Below are positions 1-5,339 of a stretch of DNA of 5,339 nucleotides, in pieces. How positions within the stretch are numbered: the stretch's first letter is position 1; every line of letters starts with the position of its first letter. Position numbers and translations under genes: made by a program. Origin of the DNA: Dehalococcoidia bacterium (GTDB lineage: Bacteria; Chloroflexota; Dehalococcoidia; DSTF01; JALHUB01); assembly GCA_022865685.1 (NCBI GenBank), contig JALHUB010000284.1, positions 1-5,339 of the forward strand, read 5' to 3'. A model generated the notes under the pieces. That model was not told where the DNA came from, did not search any database, and was given only the letters and a program-made list of their open reading frames with translations.

Positions 1-751
1 AATCGTGCTGATCCTCGCCGCCTACCTGCTGCTGGCGCCGCGCCTCTTCTCGCTGCACCTCTCGGAGACGCAATCGCGGCGGCAGCGCGTCGAGGAGATG
101 GAGACGAGGGCGATGATCAGGGAGCCGCGGCTGCTGGGCCTGTCGAGCGGAGTCCTGGCGCTGACGGTCCTCGGCTTCGGACTGCACGGCGTGCTCGGCT
201 ACCAGCCGGCGACCGTCGCTCTCTTCGGGGCGGCGGTAATGCTGCTGCTCGGCCGGCAGAACGTCCACAACGTGCTCCTGGACGTCGAGTGGTCGACGTT
301 GCTGTTCTTCGTCGGTTTGTTCATCATCATCGGCGGCACGGAATCGGTCGGACTGTTGAGCGATCTCGGCGACCGGGTCGCGGACGTAACGCACGGCAAC
401 GCGACGGCGGCGTCGATGGCGGTCCTGTGGTTCTCCGCGCTGGGGTCGGGCGTCGTCGACAACATCCCGTACACCACGGCGATGCTCCCTGTCGTGCGCG
501 AGGTGGGCACGAGCGTCGGCGGTGGCGGCGGTCCCGGCGACGTGCTGTGGTGGTCGCTGTCGCTGGGTGCCTGTCTGGGCGGCAACCTGACGCTGATAGC
601 GGCTTCGGCGAACGTGCTCGTCGCAAACCTGGCGGCGCGACAGGGCCAGCGCATTGGCTTCTGGGAGTTCTTCCGCTACGGCGCGCCCGTCACGGTGCTG
701 TCCATCGCCGTTTCCGCCGTCTACCTCTGGCTGCGCTATCTCCTGTTCTAG
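1..751 (+). CDS. ArsB/NhaD-type ion permease, C-terminal part (5' end outside window)
   Basis: This is an integral membrane permease of the ArsB/NhaD (ion transporter) superfamily, whose members move arsenite, Na+/H+ or organic anions across the cytoplasmic membrane. The reading frame is open to the left edge (first full codon at 2), so the GTG at 5 is an internal Val and not a start. About 249 codons are visible, roughly the last 55-60% of a usual 420-450 residue member. Counting from the GTG, hydrophobic segments lie near 1-18, 43-62, 68-83, 97-118, 136-163, 179-208 and 228-247. Family signatures are WSTLLFFVGLFIIIGG (96-111), SGVVDNIPYTTAMLP (148-162) and the re-entrant-loop-like GACLGGNLTLIAASANV (188-204). 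A Gly-rich run (172-176) lies in a loop. The stop (749-751) is followed 19 bp later by the reductase ATG, suggesting co-transcription. The family call is firm, but the substrate (arsenite, sodium or other) cannot be told from this part. Confidence 0.85.
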   Translation, partial: IVLILAAYLLLAPRLFSLHLSETQSRRQRVEEMETRAMIREPRLLGLSSGVLALTVLGFGLHGVLGYQPATVALFGAAVMLLLGRQNVHNVLLDVEWSTLLFFVGLFIIIGGTESVGLLSDLGDRVADVTHGNATAASMAVLWFSALGSGVVDNIPYTTAMLPVVREVGTSVGGGGGPGDVLWWSLSLGACLGGNLTLIAASANVLVANLAARQGQRIGFWEFFRYGAPVTVLSIAVSAVYLWLRYLLF

Positions 752-756
752 TAGCG

Positions 757-763
757 AGGAGGG
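757..763 (+). promoter_or_regulatory. Strong Shine-Dalgarno deciding the reductase start
   Basis: AGGAGGG lies 7 nt before the ATG at 771. It fixes that ATG as the start, although the frame stays open upstream to an ATG at 654 inside the permease gene. It lies immediately after the permease stop, as expected for two genes on one message. Confidence 0.85.
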
Positions 764-770
764 ATCCAGA

Positions 771-2135
771 ATGAAGTCGTTCGACCTTATAGTCATCGGC
801 AGTGGATCGGGCCTGGAGGTGTCTTCGGCGGCCGCTGATCGCGGGCTGTCGGTTGCGGTGATCGAACCCGGCCCCTTCGGCGGCACCTGCCTGAACCGCG
901 GCTGCATACCATCCAAGATGCTCATCCACAGCGCGGACGTGATCGAGACGGTGCGGAACGCCGGCCGGTTCGGGATCAAGACTGAGGTGACCGCCGTCGA
1001 CTGGAAAGCAATCGTCGAGCGCGTGACGAGCATGGTGGACTCGGATGCGCTTGCCGTGGAGCAAGGGAACCGGGAGGCGCCAAACATAACCGTGTTCAAG
1101 GGCAGCGGCCGGTTTGTGGGGCATAAGGCGCTTGAGGTTGGGGGGGAGCGCATCACGGCCCGGACCATTCTGATCGCTGCGGGCGGGCGGCCAACCGTTC
1201 CCGACATCGACGGCCTGAAGGATGTGCAATTCATCACCTCAGACCAGGCGCTGCGTGTGCCCGAGCAACCGAAATCGATGGTCCTGATCGTCGGCGGCTA
1301 CATCGCGGCGGAGATGGCACACTTCTTCGGCGCGCTGGGCACGGAGGTGGCGATCGTGGAGATTGGGCCGCGAATGCTGCTGCAGGAGGACGATGACGTG
1401 AGCAGCCGCTTCACGGATATCTACCGGCGGAAGTTCAGGCTACTCCTCAATGCAAGCGTAAAGAGAGTGGGACGCGACGGGAAGCAACTAGCGCTCGACG
1501 TCGAATCCGACGGGAGGCGGCAAACTCTGTCCGCTGAGATGCTCCTCGTCGCCACAGGACGGCGGCCCAATACCGACCTGCTCGACGTCGCGAAGACCGG
1601 CGTCACGGTCGACGAACGCGGCTTCGTCAAGGCCGATGAGTACCTGGAAACGGAAGTGCCCGGCATATGGGCTCTGGGCGACATCGTCGGGCGCAATCAG
1701 CTCAAGCACAACGCGAACCTGGAAGCGGTCCACGTCGCCAACAACATCCTAGATCCTGAACACAGGGTGGCGGTCGACTACCATGCCATTCCACACGCCG
1801 TTTTCGCCTCACCGCAGGTGGTGAGCGTCGGGGTGACCGAGCGGCAGGCCCGCCAACAGAACCTTCCCTATGTCAGCGCCAGCTACGCCTACATCGACAC
1901 TGGCTACGGTGCCGCGATTGACGATAGAGACGGCTTCGTGAAGGTGCTAGCCAACCGGGAAACGAAGGAGATACTGGGCTGCCATATCCTCGGCACCGAT
2001 GCCTCGATCCTCATCCAGGAGGTCGCCAACGCTATGAGGATGCGGCTGACGGTCGACGCCATCACCCAATCGATCTACGTTCACCCTGCACTGCCTGAAG
2101 TCGTGCAGAGAGCGTTCTGGTCGCTCGATCTCTGA
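771..2135 (+). CDS. FAD/NAD-dependent disulfide oxidoreductase (dihydrolipoyl dehydrogenase / mycothione reductase-like)
   Basis: This is a 454-residue cytosolic flavoenzyme of pyridine nucleotide-disulfide oxidoreductase class I, passing electrons between NAD(P)H, FAD and a Cys pair that acts on a disulfide substrate. In order: an FAD-binding Rossmann motif GSGSGL (10-15) with acidic E32; the redox motif GGTCLNRGCIPSKML (38-51) with C40 and C45; a second dinucleotide domain from about 168; ATGRRPNTDLL (261-271); the FAD-contacting ALGD (301-304); and a C-terminal dimerisation domain ending in YVHPALPEVVQ, with the catalytic His438-Glu443 pair. E197 at the end of the second beta strand suggests NAD over NADP. 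The NAD-site motif reads VGGYIAAE where the family has GGGYIAAE (Val174). The ATG at 771 is chosen for its Shine-Dalgarno and because the FAD strand begins at residue 4. No E1/E2 lipoyl-complex gene is adjacent, so the substrate is open: dihydrolipoamide, another low-molecular-weight disulfide, or less likely a metal ion. Confidence 0.9.
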   Translation: MKSFDLIVIGSGSGLEVSSAAADRGLSVAVIEPGPFGGTCLNRGCIPSKMLIHSADVIETVRNAGRFGIKTEVTAVDWKAIVERVTSMVDSDALAVEQGNREAPNITVFKGSGRFVGHKALEVGGERITARTILIAAGGRPTVPDIDGLKDVQFITSDQALRVPEQPKSMVLIVGGYIAAEMAHFFGALGTEVAIVEIGPRMLLQEDDDVSSRFTDIYRRKFRLLLNASVKRVGRDGKQLALDVESDGRRQTLSAEMLLVATGRRPNTDLLDVAKTGVTVDERGFVKADEYLETEVPGIWALGDIVGRNQLKHNANLEAVHVANNILDPEHRVAVDYHAIPHAVFASPQVVSVGVTERQARQQNLPYVSASYAYIDTGYGAAIDDRDGFVKVLANRETKEILGCHILGTDASILIQEVANAMRMRLTVDAITQSIYVHPALPEVVQRAFWSLDL

Positions 2136-2143
2136 CCACTGGC

Positions 2144-2172
2144 TTGTCAGGCGAAGGGGCAGGCGGTAAGAT
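2144..2172 (+). promoter_or_regulatory. Sigma70-type promoter of tRNA-Arg
   Basis: TTGTCA (2144-2149, 5 of 6 matches to the -35 consensus) and TAAGAT (2167-2172, 4 of 6 to the -10) are separated by exactly 17 bp. The expected transcription start, about 2179-2180, falls at or next to the tRNA 5' end at 2181, so the primary transcript would have almost no 5' leader. Only 45 bp separate the reductase stop from the tRNA, and I see no terminator there, so read-through from upstream is also possible. Confidence 0.6.
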
Positions 2173-2180
2173 GGCGTCGG

Positions 2181-2256
2181 GCCCCCGTAGCTCAGTTGGA
2201 TAGAGCACCGGCCTCCGGAGCCGGGTGCGTGGGTTCGAGTCCCGCCGGGGGTACCA
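2181..2256 (+). tRNA. tRNA-Arg, anticodon CCG, CCA encoded
   Basis: The cloverleaf folds by eye. The acceptor stem is GCCCCCG (2181-2187) with CGGGGGT (2246-2252). The D stem is GCTC/GAGC (2190-2193/2203-2206). The anticodon stem is CCGGC/GCCGG (2208-2212/2220-2224) with loop CTCCGGA (2213-2219). The variable region is GTGC (2225-2228). The T stem is GTGGG/CCCGC with loop TTCGAGT (2234-2240). The discriminator is A2253 and CCA is templated at 2254-2256. T33 precedes anticodon CCG (2215-2217), which reads the Arg codon CGG, common in a GC-rich genome. All stems pair, but the first acceptor pair is G1-U72 wobble instead of G-C. No T-rich terminator follows, so the transcript may continue towards the hydrolase gene. 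Confidence 0.96.
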
Positions 2257-2347
2257 ACGAATCCAGGTGAGCAATCTCTTCCCCGCCCAAACGTGGCGCA
2301 GCACCGTGCCTGAACGACGGACGGCGTAAGAGACCGGAGCCGAAACT

Positions 2348-3310
2348 ATGACGTCGAAGACCGTCCTCGCGGCGTTTCTCACGCTGGCGGCGACGGTTGC
2401 GTTCTCGGCGTGCGGCGGTGGTGAGCAGCAGGTGGGCATCACCGAGGCGTTCGAGTTGAACGGCGTGGCAATGAAGTCCCACCTTGTCGACGTCGAGATG
2501 CAGCCCGCCGACGGCGAGCCGTACACGCTCCGGTGGCACTACGTCGAGGCCGGCAAGGGCGAGCCGATCGTGTTCCTCCACGGGCTGCCGGAGTCTTGGT
2601 ACTCGTGGCACTATCAGCTTGAGTCGCTGCAGTCCGACTACCATGTCATCGCCATCGATCTCAAGGGCTACGGCCAGTCGGACAAGTCCGACGGCAACTA
2701 CCACCCGTCGAACGTCGCCGACGAGATCCTGGCACTGCTGGACAAGATCGGCATCAAGCAGTTCAACCTGGTCACGCACGATTGGGGCACCGCAATAGGC
2801 GACTACCTCGCGGGCGAGCACCCCGACCGCATCATCCGCTTCGTGCGGATGCAGGCGCCGCTCCTCAAGGCGGACCCGAACAACCATCCCCAGTTCGCGT
2901 TGTTCGTTGACCAGGACTTCGCCAGAAAGCTCCTCAGCGAAGCCGATCGCTTCGTTCGCGGCGTATATGCGAGCCGGACAGTGCAGAAGGTGCCGGAAGA
3001 GGACATAACGCGGATCATCGAGGAGTTCAGTCGTGAAGGCGTGGCCGAAGCTGTGCCGCGCTACTTCCGCGATTTCTTTGGCTCGCCGTCCGCCAGCGAA
3101 GGAAGGCCCGCCCTTTTCCCTGCCATGGACTTTCCTGTGCTGCTTCTCCAGGCCGACAGGGACCCGGCTCAGCCGCTCTGGTACTTCGACGGCGGCACTG
3201 ACCTGTTCCCCAACGCGACGCTGCAGTTGGTGAAAGACTCCGGCCACTTCTCGGAGCTCGAACAGCCCCAGGCCGTCAGCCTGGCGATCCGCGACTTCCT
3301 CCAGAAGTAG
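2348..3310 (+). CDS. Alpha/beta hydrolase with Asp nucleophile, predicted exported lipoprotein (epoxide hydrolase/dehalogenase type)
   Basis: This 320-residue protein has a signal peptide (1-21: short polar start, Leu/Ala core) ending in FSA-Cys22 followed by GGGEQQ, a lipoprotein pattern with a slightly unusual Phe at -3. It is probably anchored on the outer face of the cytoplasmic membrane. The rest is an alpha/beta hydrolase: oxyanion-hole motif HGLPESWYSWHYQ (78-90), AIDLKGYGQSD (102-112), nucleophile elbow VTHDWGT with Asp145, a helical cap at about 168-258, acid Asp272 in QADRDPAQP, and His300 in DSGHFSELEQP. An Asp nucleophile followed by Trp, together with the HGxPESWYSW motif, points to epoxide hydrolase-like enzymes, with haloalkane or haloacid dehalogenase as the alternative. 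A GGAG at 2336-2339 lies 8 nt before the ATG. A later ATG at 2471 would remove the signal peptide but has no Shine-Dalgarno. The gene lies 91 bp after tRNA-Arg. The natural substrate is not deducible. Confidence 0.87.
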   Translation: MTSKTVLAAFLTLAATVAFSACGGGEQQVGITEAFELNGVAMKSHLVDVEMQPADGEPYTLRWHYVEAGKGEPIVFLHGLPESWYSWHYQLESLQSDYHVIAIDLKGYGQSDKSDGNYHPSNVADEILALLDKIGIKQFNLVTHDWGTAIGDYLAGEHPDRIIRFVRMQAPLLKADPNNHPQFALFVDQDFARKLLSEADRFVRGVYASRTVQKVPEEDITRIIEEFSREGVAEAVPRYFRDFFGSPSASEGRPALFPAMDFPVLLLQADRDPAQPLWYFDGGTDLFPNATLQLVKDSGHFSELEQPQAVSLAIRDFLQK

Positions 3311-3346
3311 GACTCCGCGCTCGCGTCGAAGCCGCGCGCGACAGGT

Positions 3347-3374
3347 TTGTCGAAGCGATCCGCTCTGCTATACT
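3347..3374 (+). promoter_or_regulatory. Promoter of the cyclophilin gene, extended -10
   Basis: TATACT (3369-3374, 5 of 6 matches) is preceded by TGC (3366-3368), making an extended -10. TTGTCG (3347-3352) lies 16 bp upstream as a 4-of-6 -35. A start near 3381 would give a leader of roughly 47 nt before the ATG at 3428. This suggests the cyclophilin gene is transcribed separately from the hydrolase gene, 117 bp upstream. Confidence 0.6.
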
Positions 3375-3427
3375 GGCTGTGCGCACCATAGCATCGAAGG
3401 CGCATTTGGCAAGTCAGAGGTTCTTAA

Positions 3428-4192
3428 ATGCCGAAGAAGCAACCGAGGCGTATCAAAAGGAAAGGTCGGCGGCAGCGCAGCAGCGCCGACTGGTCAGGGC
3501 CGGCGACGAAGCACGGGCCGTTCGGCCTGTTCAGCAACGTCAGGCTATTCTACTTGATCGGCATCATCATCATGGTCGGCAGCCTGGCACTGGGCGGCAG
3601 CATCTGTAGGAGCAGCGCCAATCCTAATCCGACGCCAACGCCGGCGGCGGTCGAGACGGAGACGCCCACGCCTTCGCCGGACCAGATCACGCCCACGCCG
3701 ACTGTGGAGCAGGTCAAGCAGTGGGGCGCGCCTCCCGAGATGACCATCGACACCACCAAGAGCTACACGGCGAAGCTCACCACCAGCAAGGGCGTCATCG
3801 AAGTGCAGTTGTTCGCCGCCGACGCCCCGAATACCGTTAACAACTTCGTCTTCCTGACCCATCAGGGCTTCTTCAAGGATATGCAGTTCTACTACGTCGA
3901 CGCCGGCTCCTTCGCCGCCACCGGCGATCCCGCGGGCAACGGCAAGGGCGGCCCCGGCTACGAGATGCCGAGCGAGCCGAACTCCCGCACCTTCAGCGCG
4001 GGCGCGCTGGGGATGTTTGCGGGGGAGACCACCGGCATGCGGGCGGGCAGCCGTTTCTTCATCGTGCTGAACCCGTCGCGGCTCGACTCTACGGACTTCT
4101 GGCCGTTCGGCGAGGTGAAGTCGGGCATGGAGGTCGTGCAGAGCCTGGTCAAGGGCGACACGCTGACCAGCGTCGAAATCCAGGTACAGTAG
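3428..4192 (+). CDS. Membrane-anchored cyclophilin-fold protein, probably lacking normal prolyl isomerase active site
   Basis: This 254-residue protein has three parts. A very basic cytoplasmic head (KKQPRRIKRKGRRQR, 3-17) precedes one membrane segment (about 39-58), so the positive-inside rule places the rest outside the cytoplasm. A Thr/Pro-rich stalk follows (about 65-93). Last comes a compact cyclophilin domain (about 112-254). Fold signatures are KGVIEVQLFAADAPNTVNNFV (121-141), GDPAGNGKGGPGYEMPSE (166-183) and GSRFFIVLN (207-215). Cyclophilins catalyse cis-trans isomerisation of peptidyl-prolyl bonds. Here, however, the usual FHRVIPGFMIQGGDP segment reads FYYVDAGSFAATGDP (154-168), so the catalytic Arg is Tyr156, and the nearby Phe, Met and Gln are also changed. 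AGAGG (3416-3420) lies 7 nt before the ATG, and the basic head is normal for a signal anchor, so this start is preferred. The Cys60 context (GGSIC) is not a good lipobox. It may act as a chaperone or binding domain instead of an active isomerase. Confidence 0.87.
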   Translation: MPKKQPRRIKRKGRRQRSSADWSGPATKHGPFGLFSNVRLFYLIGIIIMVGSLALGGSICRSSANPNPTPTPAAVETETPTPSPDQITPTPTVEQVKQWGAPPEMTIDTTKSYTAKLTTSKGVIEVQLFAADAPNTVNNFVFLTHQGFFKDMQFYYVDAGSFAATGDPAGNGKGGPGYEMPSEPNSRTFSAGALGMFAGETTGMRAGSRFFIVLNPSRLDSTDFWPFGEVKSGMEVVQSLVKGDTLTSVEIQVQ

Positions 4193-4230
4193 CGCGACGC
4201 GTGGATGCGCCGCTGTCCATGAACATTTCT

Positions 4231-4258
4231 GTAGCCGAGGCTGGAAAGCCTCGGCTAC
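4231..4258. repeat. Perfect 11-bp inverted repeat between convergent genes (REP-like or bidirectional terminator stem)
   Basis: GTAGCCGAGGC (4231-4241) and GCCTCGGCTAC (4248-4258) are perfect reverse complements around the loop TGGAAA. The hairpin lies 38 bp after the cyclophilin stop and 27 bp beyond the kinase stop, in the 93-bp gap between convergent genes. Neither side has a clear T tract after the stem, so it is not a textbook intrinsic terminator. A dispersed REP-like palindrome, or a hairpin protecting both mRNA 3' ends, fits equally well. Confidence 0.8.
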
Positions 4259-4285
4259 CCGTTCGCTCGCTCGGCGCCCGCCCCG

Positions 4286-5339
4286 CTAGGCCTCGGCGGG
4301 CAGCGCCAGGGTGAATGTCGCGCCGTTGCCCTTGCCGGCGCTCTCAGCCCAGATGCGGCCCTCGTGCGCCTCGACGAGGCCCTTGCAGATCGCCAGCCCC
4401 AGGCCGGTCCCCTTGTCCGCTATCTCGTCGACCTTGTAGAACTTGCGGAATAGCAGCGGTAGCTTGTCGGCAGGGATGCCGCGGCCGTGGTCGCGCACCT
4501 GCACCAGCACCGTCCCTTTCTCGCGCCAGGCCGATAGCACTATCGGCTCCGCCGCTGGCGAGACGCGCGCCGCGTTCGAGAGCAGGTTGCCGAGGACCTG
4601 CTGGATGCGACGCCGGTCCACGCTGAGACGGGGCAGGGAACCGGGCAGCTCGAGGACTACCCCGTGGGCTTCGCCGCCCTTGGCGAAGGCTTCGGTGACC
4701 TCTCTCAAGAGCGCCGCCGTGTCCACCTCTTCGCGATTGAGAGCAAGGAGGCCGGACTCGATCTGGGTGACGTCCAGGAGGTTGCTCAAGAGCTCACGCA
4801 GGCGGTCCGCTTGCTCGTCGATGATCTGGAACAGCTCCTGTGCCTCGCGCGGCTTGGGTGGCGTGTCCGGTGAGAGACCGATGGCCGCGGACCCCTTGAT
4901 TCCCGTGAGCGGCGTTCGGAACTCGTGCGCGAGGATGACCAGGAACTCCGTGCGGAGTCGCTCGAGGTGCGCCTCGGTCTTGACGCGCTCCGTCACGTCG
5001 CGGACGATGGCCTCCACGGCGACAGGCTTGCCGGCGTCGTCGCGGATCAGGGTAGCGTACTGCTCCACCCAGACCATCTCCCCACTCTTGTGCAGCAGGC
5101 GCATCGTCACGGGCGTCGCCAACTCGTCGATATTCAGCAGATAGTGATCGAGCAAGTATGCATCGTCGGGATGGATCAGTTTCCGTACAAGAGTCCAGTC
5201 GTCATAGAACTCGTGGGGAGGATAGCCGGTGATCCGCGCGATCGCCGGACTCACGTAGTCCATGTGCGGCTCCGGGACAAAGCGAAAGAGATAGATGGCG
5301 TCCTGGGCGTGCTCGGTAAGAAAGCGATGGCGCGCCTCG
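4286..5339 (-). CDS. PAS domain sensor histidine kinase (N-terminal end outside window)
   Basis: This is the sensor kinase of a two-component system, which autophosphorylates on His and passes the phosphate to a response regulator not present here. The frame stays open to the right edge. The Met codon at 5261-5263 is internal, because the codons before it continue a PAS domain (RHRFLTEHAQDAIYLF). Numbering from that Met, the PAS/PAC region covers about 1-95 (YVSPAIARITGY 3-14, WVEQYATLIRDDAGKPV 65-81, RDVTER 88-93). The HisKA domain follows with H-box LAHEFRTPLTGIKG (111-124), whose phospho-acceptor is His113. The HATPase domain has N-box LGNLLSNAARVSP (224-236), G1 DHGRGIP (258-264), F-box LFRKFYKV (271-278) and G2 GTGLGLAICKGLV (285-297). 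All ATP-binding signatures are intact and the C-terminus is complete, with no receiver domain fused. About 350 residues are visible with no membrane segment; sensor domains may lie upstream. It converges on the cyclophilin gene, so the two are not co-transcribed. Confidence 0.93.
   Translation of the reverse strand, partial: EARHRFLTEHAQDAIYLFRFVPEPHMDYVSPAIARITGYPPHEFYDDWTLVRKLIHPDDAYLLDHYLLNIDELATPVTMRLLHKSGEMVWVEQYATLIRDDAGKPVAVEAIVRDVTERVKTEAHLERLRTEFLVILAHEFRTPLTGIKGSAAIGLSPDTPPKPREAQELFQIIDEQADRLRELLSNLLDVTQIESGLLALNREEVDTAALLREVTEAFAKGGEAHGVVLELPGSLPRLSVDRRRIQQVLGNLLSNAARVSPAAEPIVLSAWREKGTVLVQVRDHGRGIPADKLPLLFRKFYKVDEIADKGTGLGLAICKGLVEAHEGRIWAESAGKGNGATFTLALPAEA

Noticed and set aside
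654..770. Possible 39-codon N-terminal extension of the reductase starting at the ATG at 654
   Set aside because: It overlaps the permease gene, its residues are low-complexity Ser/Pro/Arg typical of an off-frame read, and the AGGAGGG Shine-Dalgarno and the FAD-binding strand both place the start at 771.
2181..2256. tRNA gene as an integration (att) site
   Set aside because: There is no integrase, no repeat of the tRNA 3' end elsewhere in the window, and the flanking genes look chromosomal.
2192..3247. Long minus-strand open frame of 351 codons opposite tRNA-Arg and the hydrolase gene
   Set aside because: It runs through the tRNA gene and mirrors a clearly coding plus-strand gene in GC-rich DNA. 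Its product is rich in Arg, Val and Leu with no recognisable motif.
3311..3346. GC-rich stretch after the hydrolase stop as an intrinsic terminator
   Set aside because: The alternating CGCG bases can fold in several imperfect ways, and no T tract follows, only TTTGT. I cannot support a specific stem.
3325..3356. Direct repeat GTCGAAGC at 3325-3332 and 3349-3356 as an operator near the cyclophilin promoter
   Set aside because: An 8-base repeat in GC-rich DNA is easily due to chance, the copies are not palindromic, and no regulator gene is nearby.
4276..4301. GCCCGCC/GGCGGGC 7-bp hairpin around the kinase stop codon
   Set aside because: It has a 12-base loop, overlaps coding sequence and has no T tract. 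It could help end transcription but is too weak to list.
4443..5144. Plus-strand open frame of 233 codons opposite the kinase
   Set aside because: It is a Ser/Arg-rich shadow of a kinase gene whose HisKA and HATPase motifs are all intact on the minus strand.
5261..5263. Met codon as the kinase start
   Set aside because: The frame continues upstream to the window edge and those codons complete the PAS domain (RHRFLTEHAQDAIYLF), so this Met is internal.

Overview
This GC-rich window looks like ordinary chromosome from a free-living bacterium. I lean towards Chloroflexota (Dehalococcoidia-like), with low confidence. The lean rests on the overall style of the proteins: a single-pass cyclophilin with a Thr/Pro-rich stalk, a CLNRGCIPSKML-type disulfide reductase and a PAS kinase with an HEFRTPLTGIKG box. 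There is no marker gene to settle it. I see no integrase, transposase, CRISPR array, phage gene or toxin-antitoxin pair. No stretch over 300 bases lacks a gene.

Layout. (1) Positions 1-751, plus strand: the C-terminal part of an ArsB/NhaD-type ion permease that runs off the left edge. (2) Positions 771-2135, plus: an FAD/NAD disulfide oxidoreductase of the dihydrolipoyl dehydrogenase/mycothione reductase family. It lies 19 bp after the permease with a strong Shine-Dalgarno, so the two probably form one transcription unit. (3) Positions 2181-2256, plus: tRNA-Arg(CCG) with encoded CCA and a good sigma70-type promoter just in front. (4) Positions 2348-3310, plus: a predicted exported lipoprotein with an alpha/beta hydrolase fold and an Asp nucleophile (epoxide hydrolase/dehalogenase type). 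(5) Positions 3428-4192, plus: a membrane-anchored cyclophilin-fold protein with its own extended -10 promoter. (6) Positions 4286-5339, minus: a PAS-HisKA-HATPase sensor histidine kinase that converges on the cyclophilin gene and runs off the right edge. A perfect 11-bp inverted repeat sits between the two convergent 3' ends.

How the genes work together. Apart from the permease-reductase pair, nothing ties the genes into a pathway; they read as neighbouring housekeeping and envelope functions. Two of the proteins are exported or anchored outside the membrane (hydrolase and cyclophilin).

The observations most worth a second look are residue-level. The reductase has Val in place of the first Gly of its NAD-binding GGGYIA motif. 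The cyclophilin domain has lost the catalytic Arg and most other active-site residues while keeping the fold signature. The hydrolase is an epoxide-hydrolase-like enzyme carried as a lipoprotein, and its cap tyrosines may be missing. I found no convincing previously undescribed multi-gene system.
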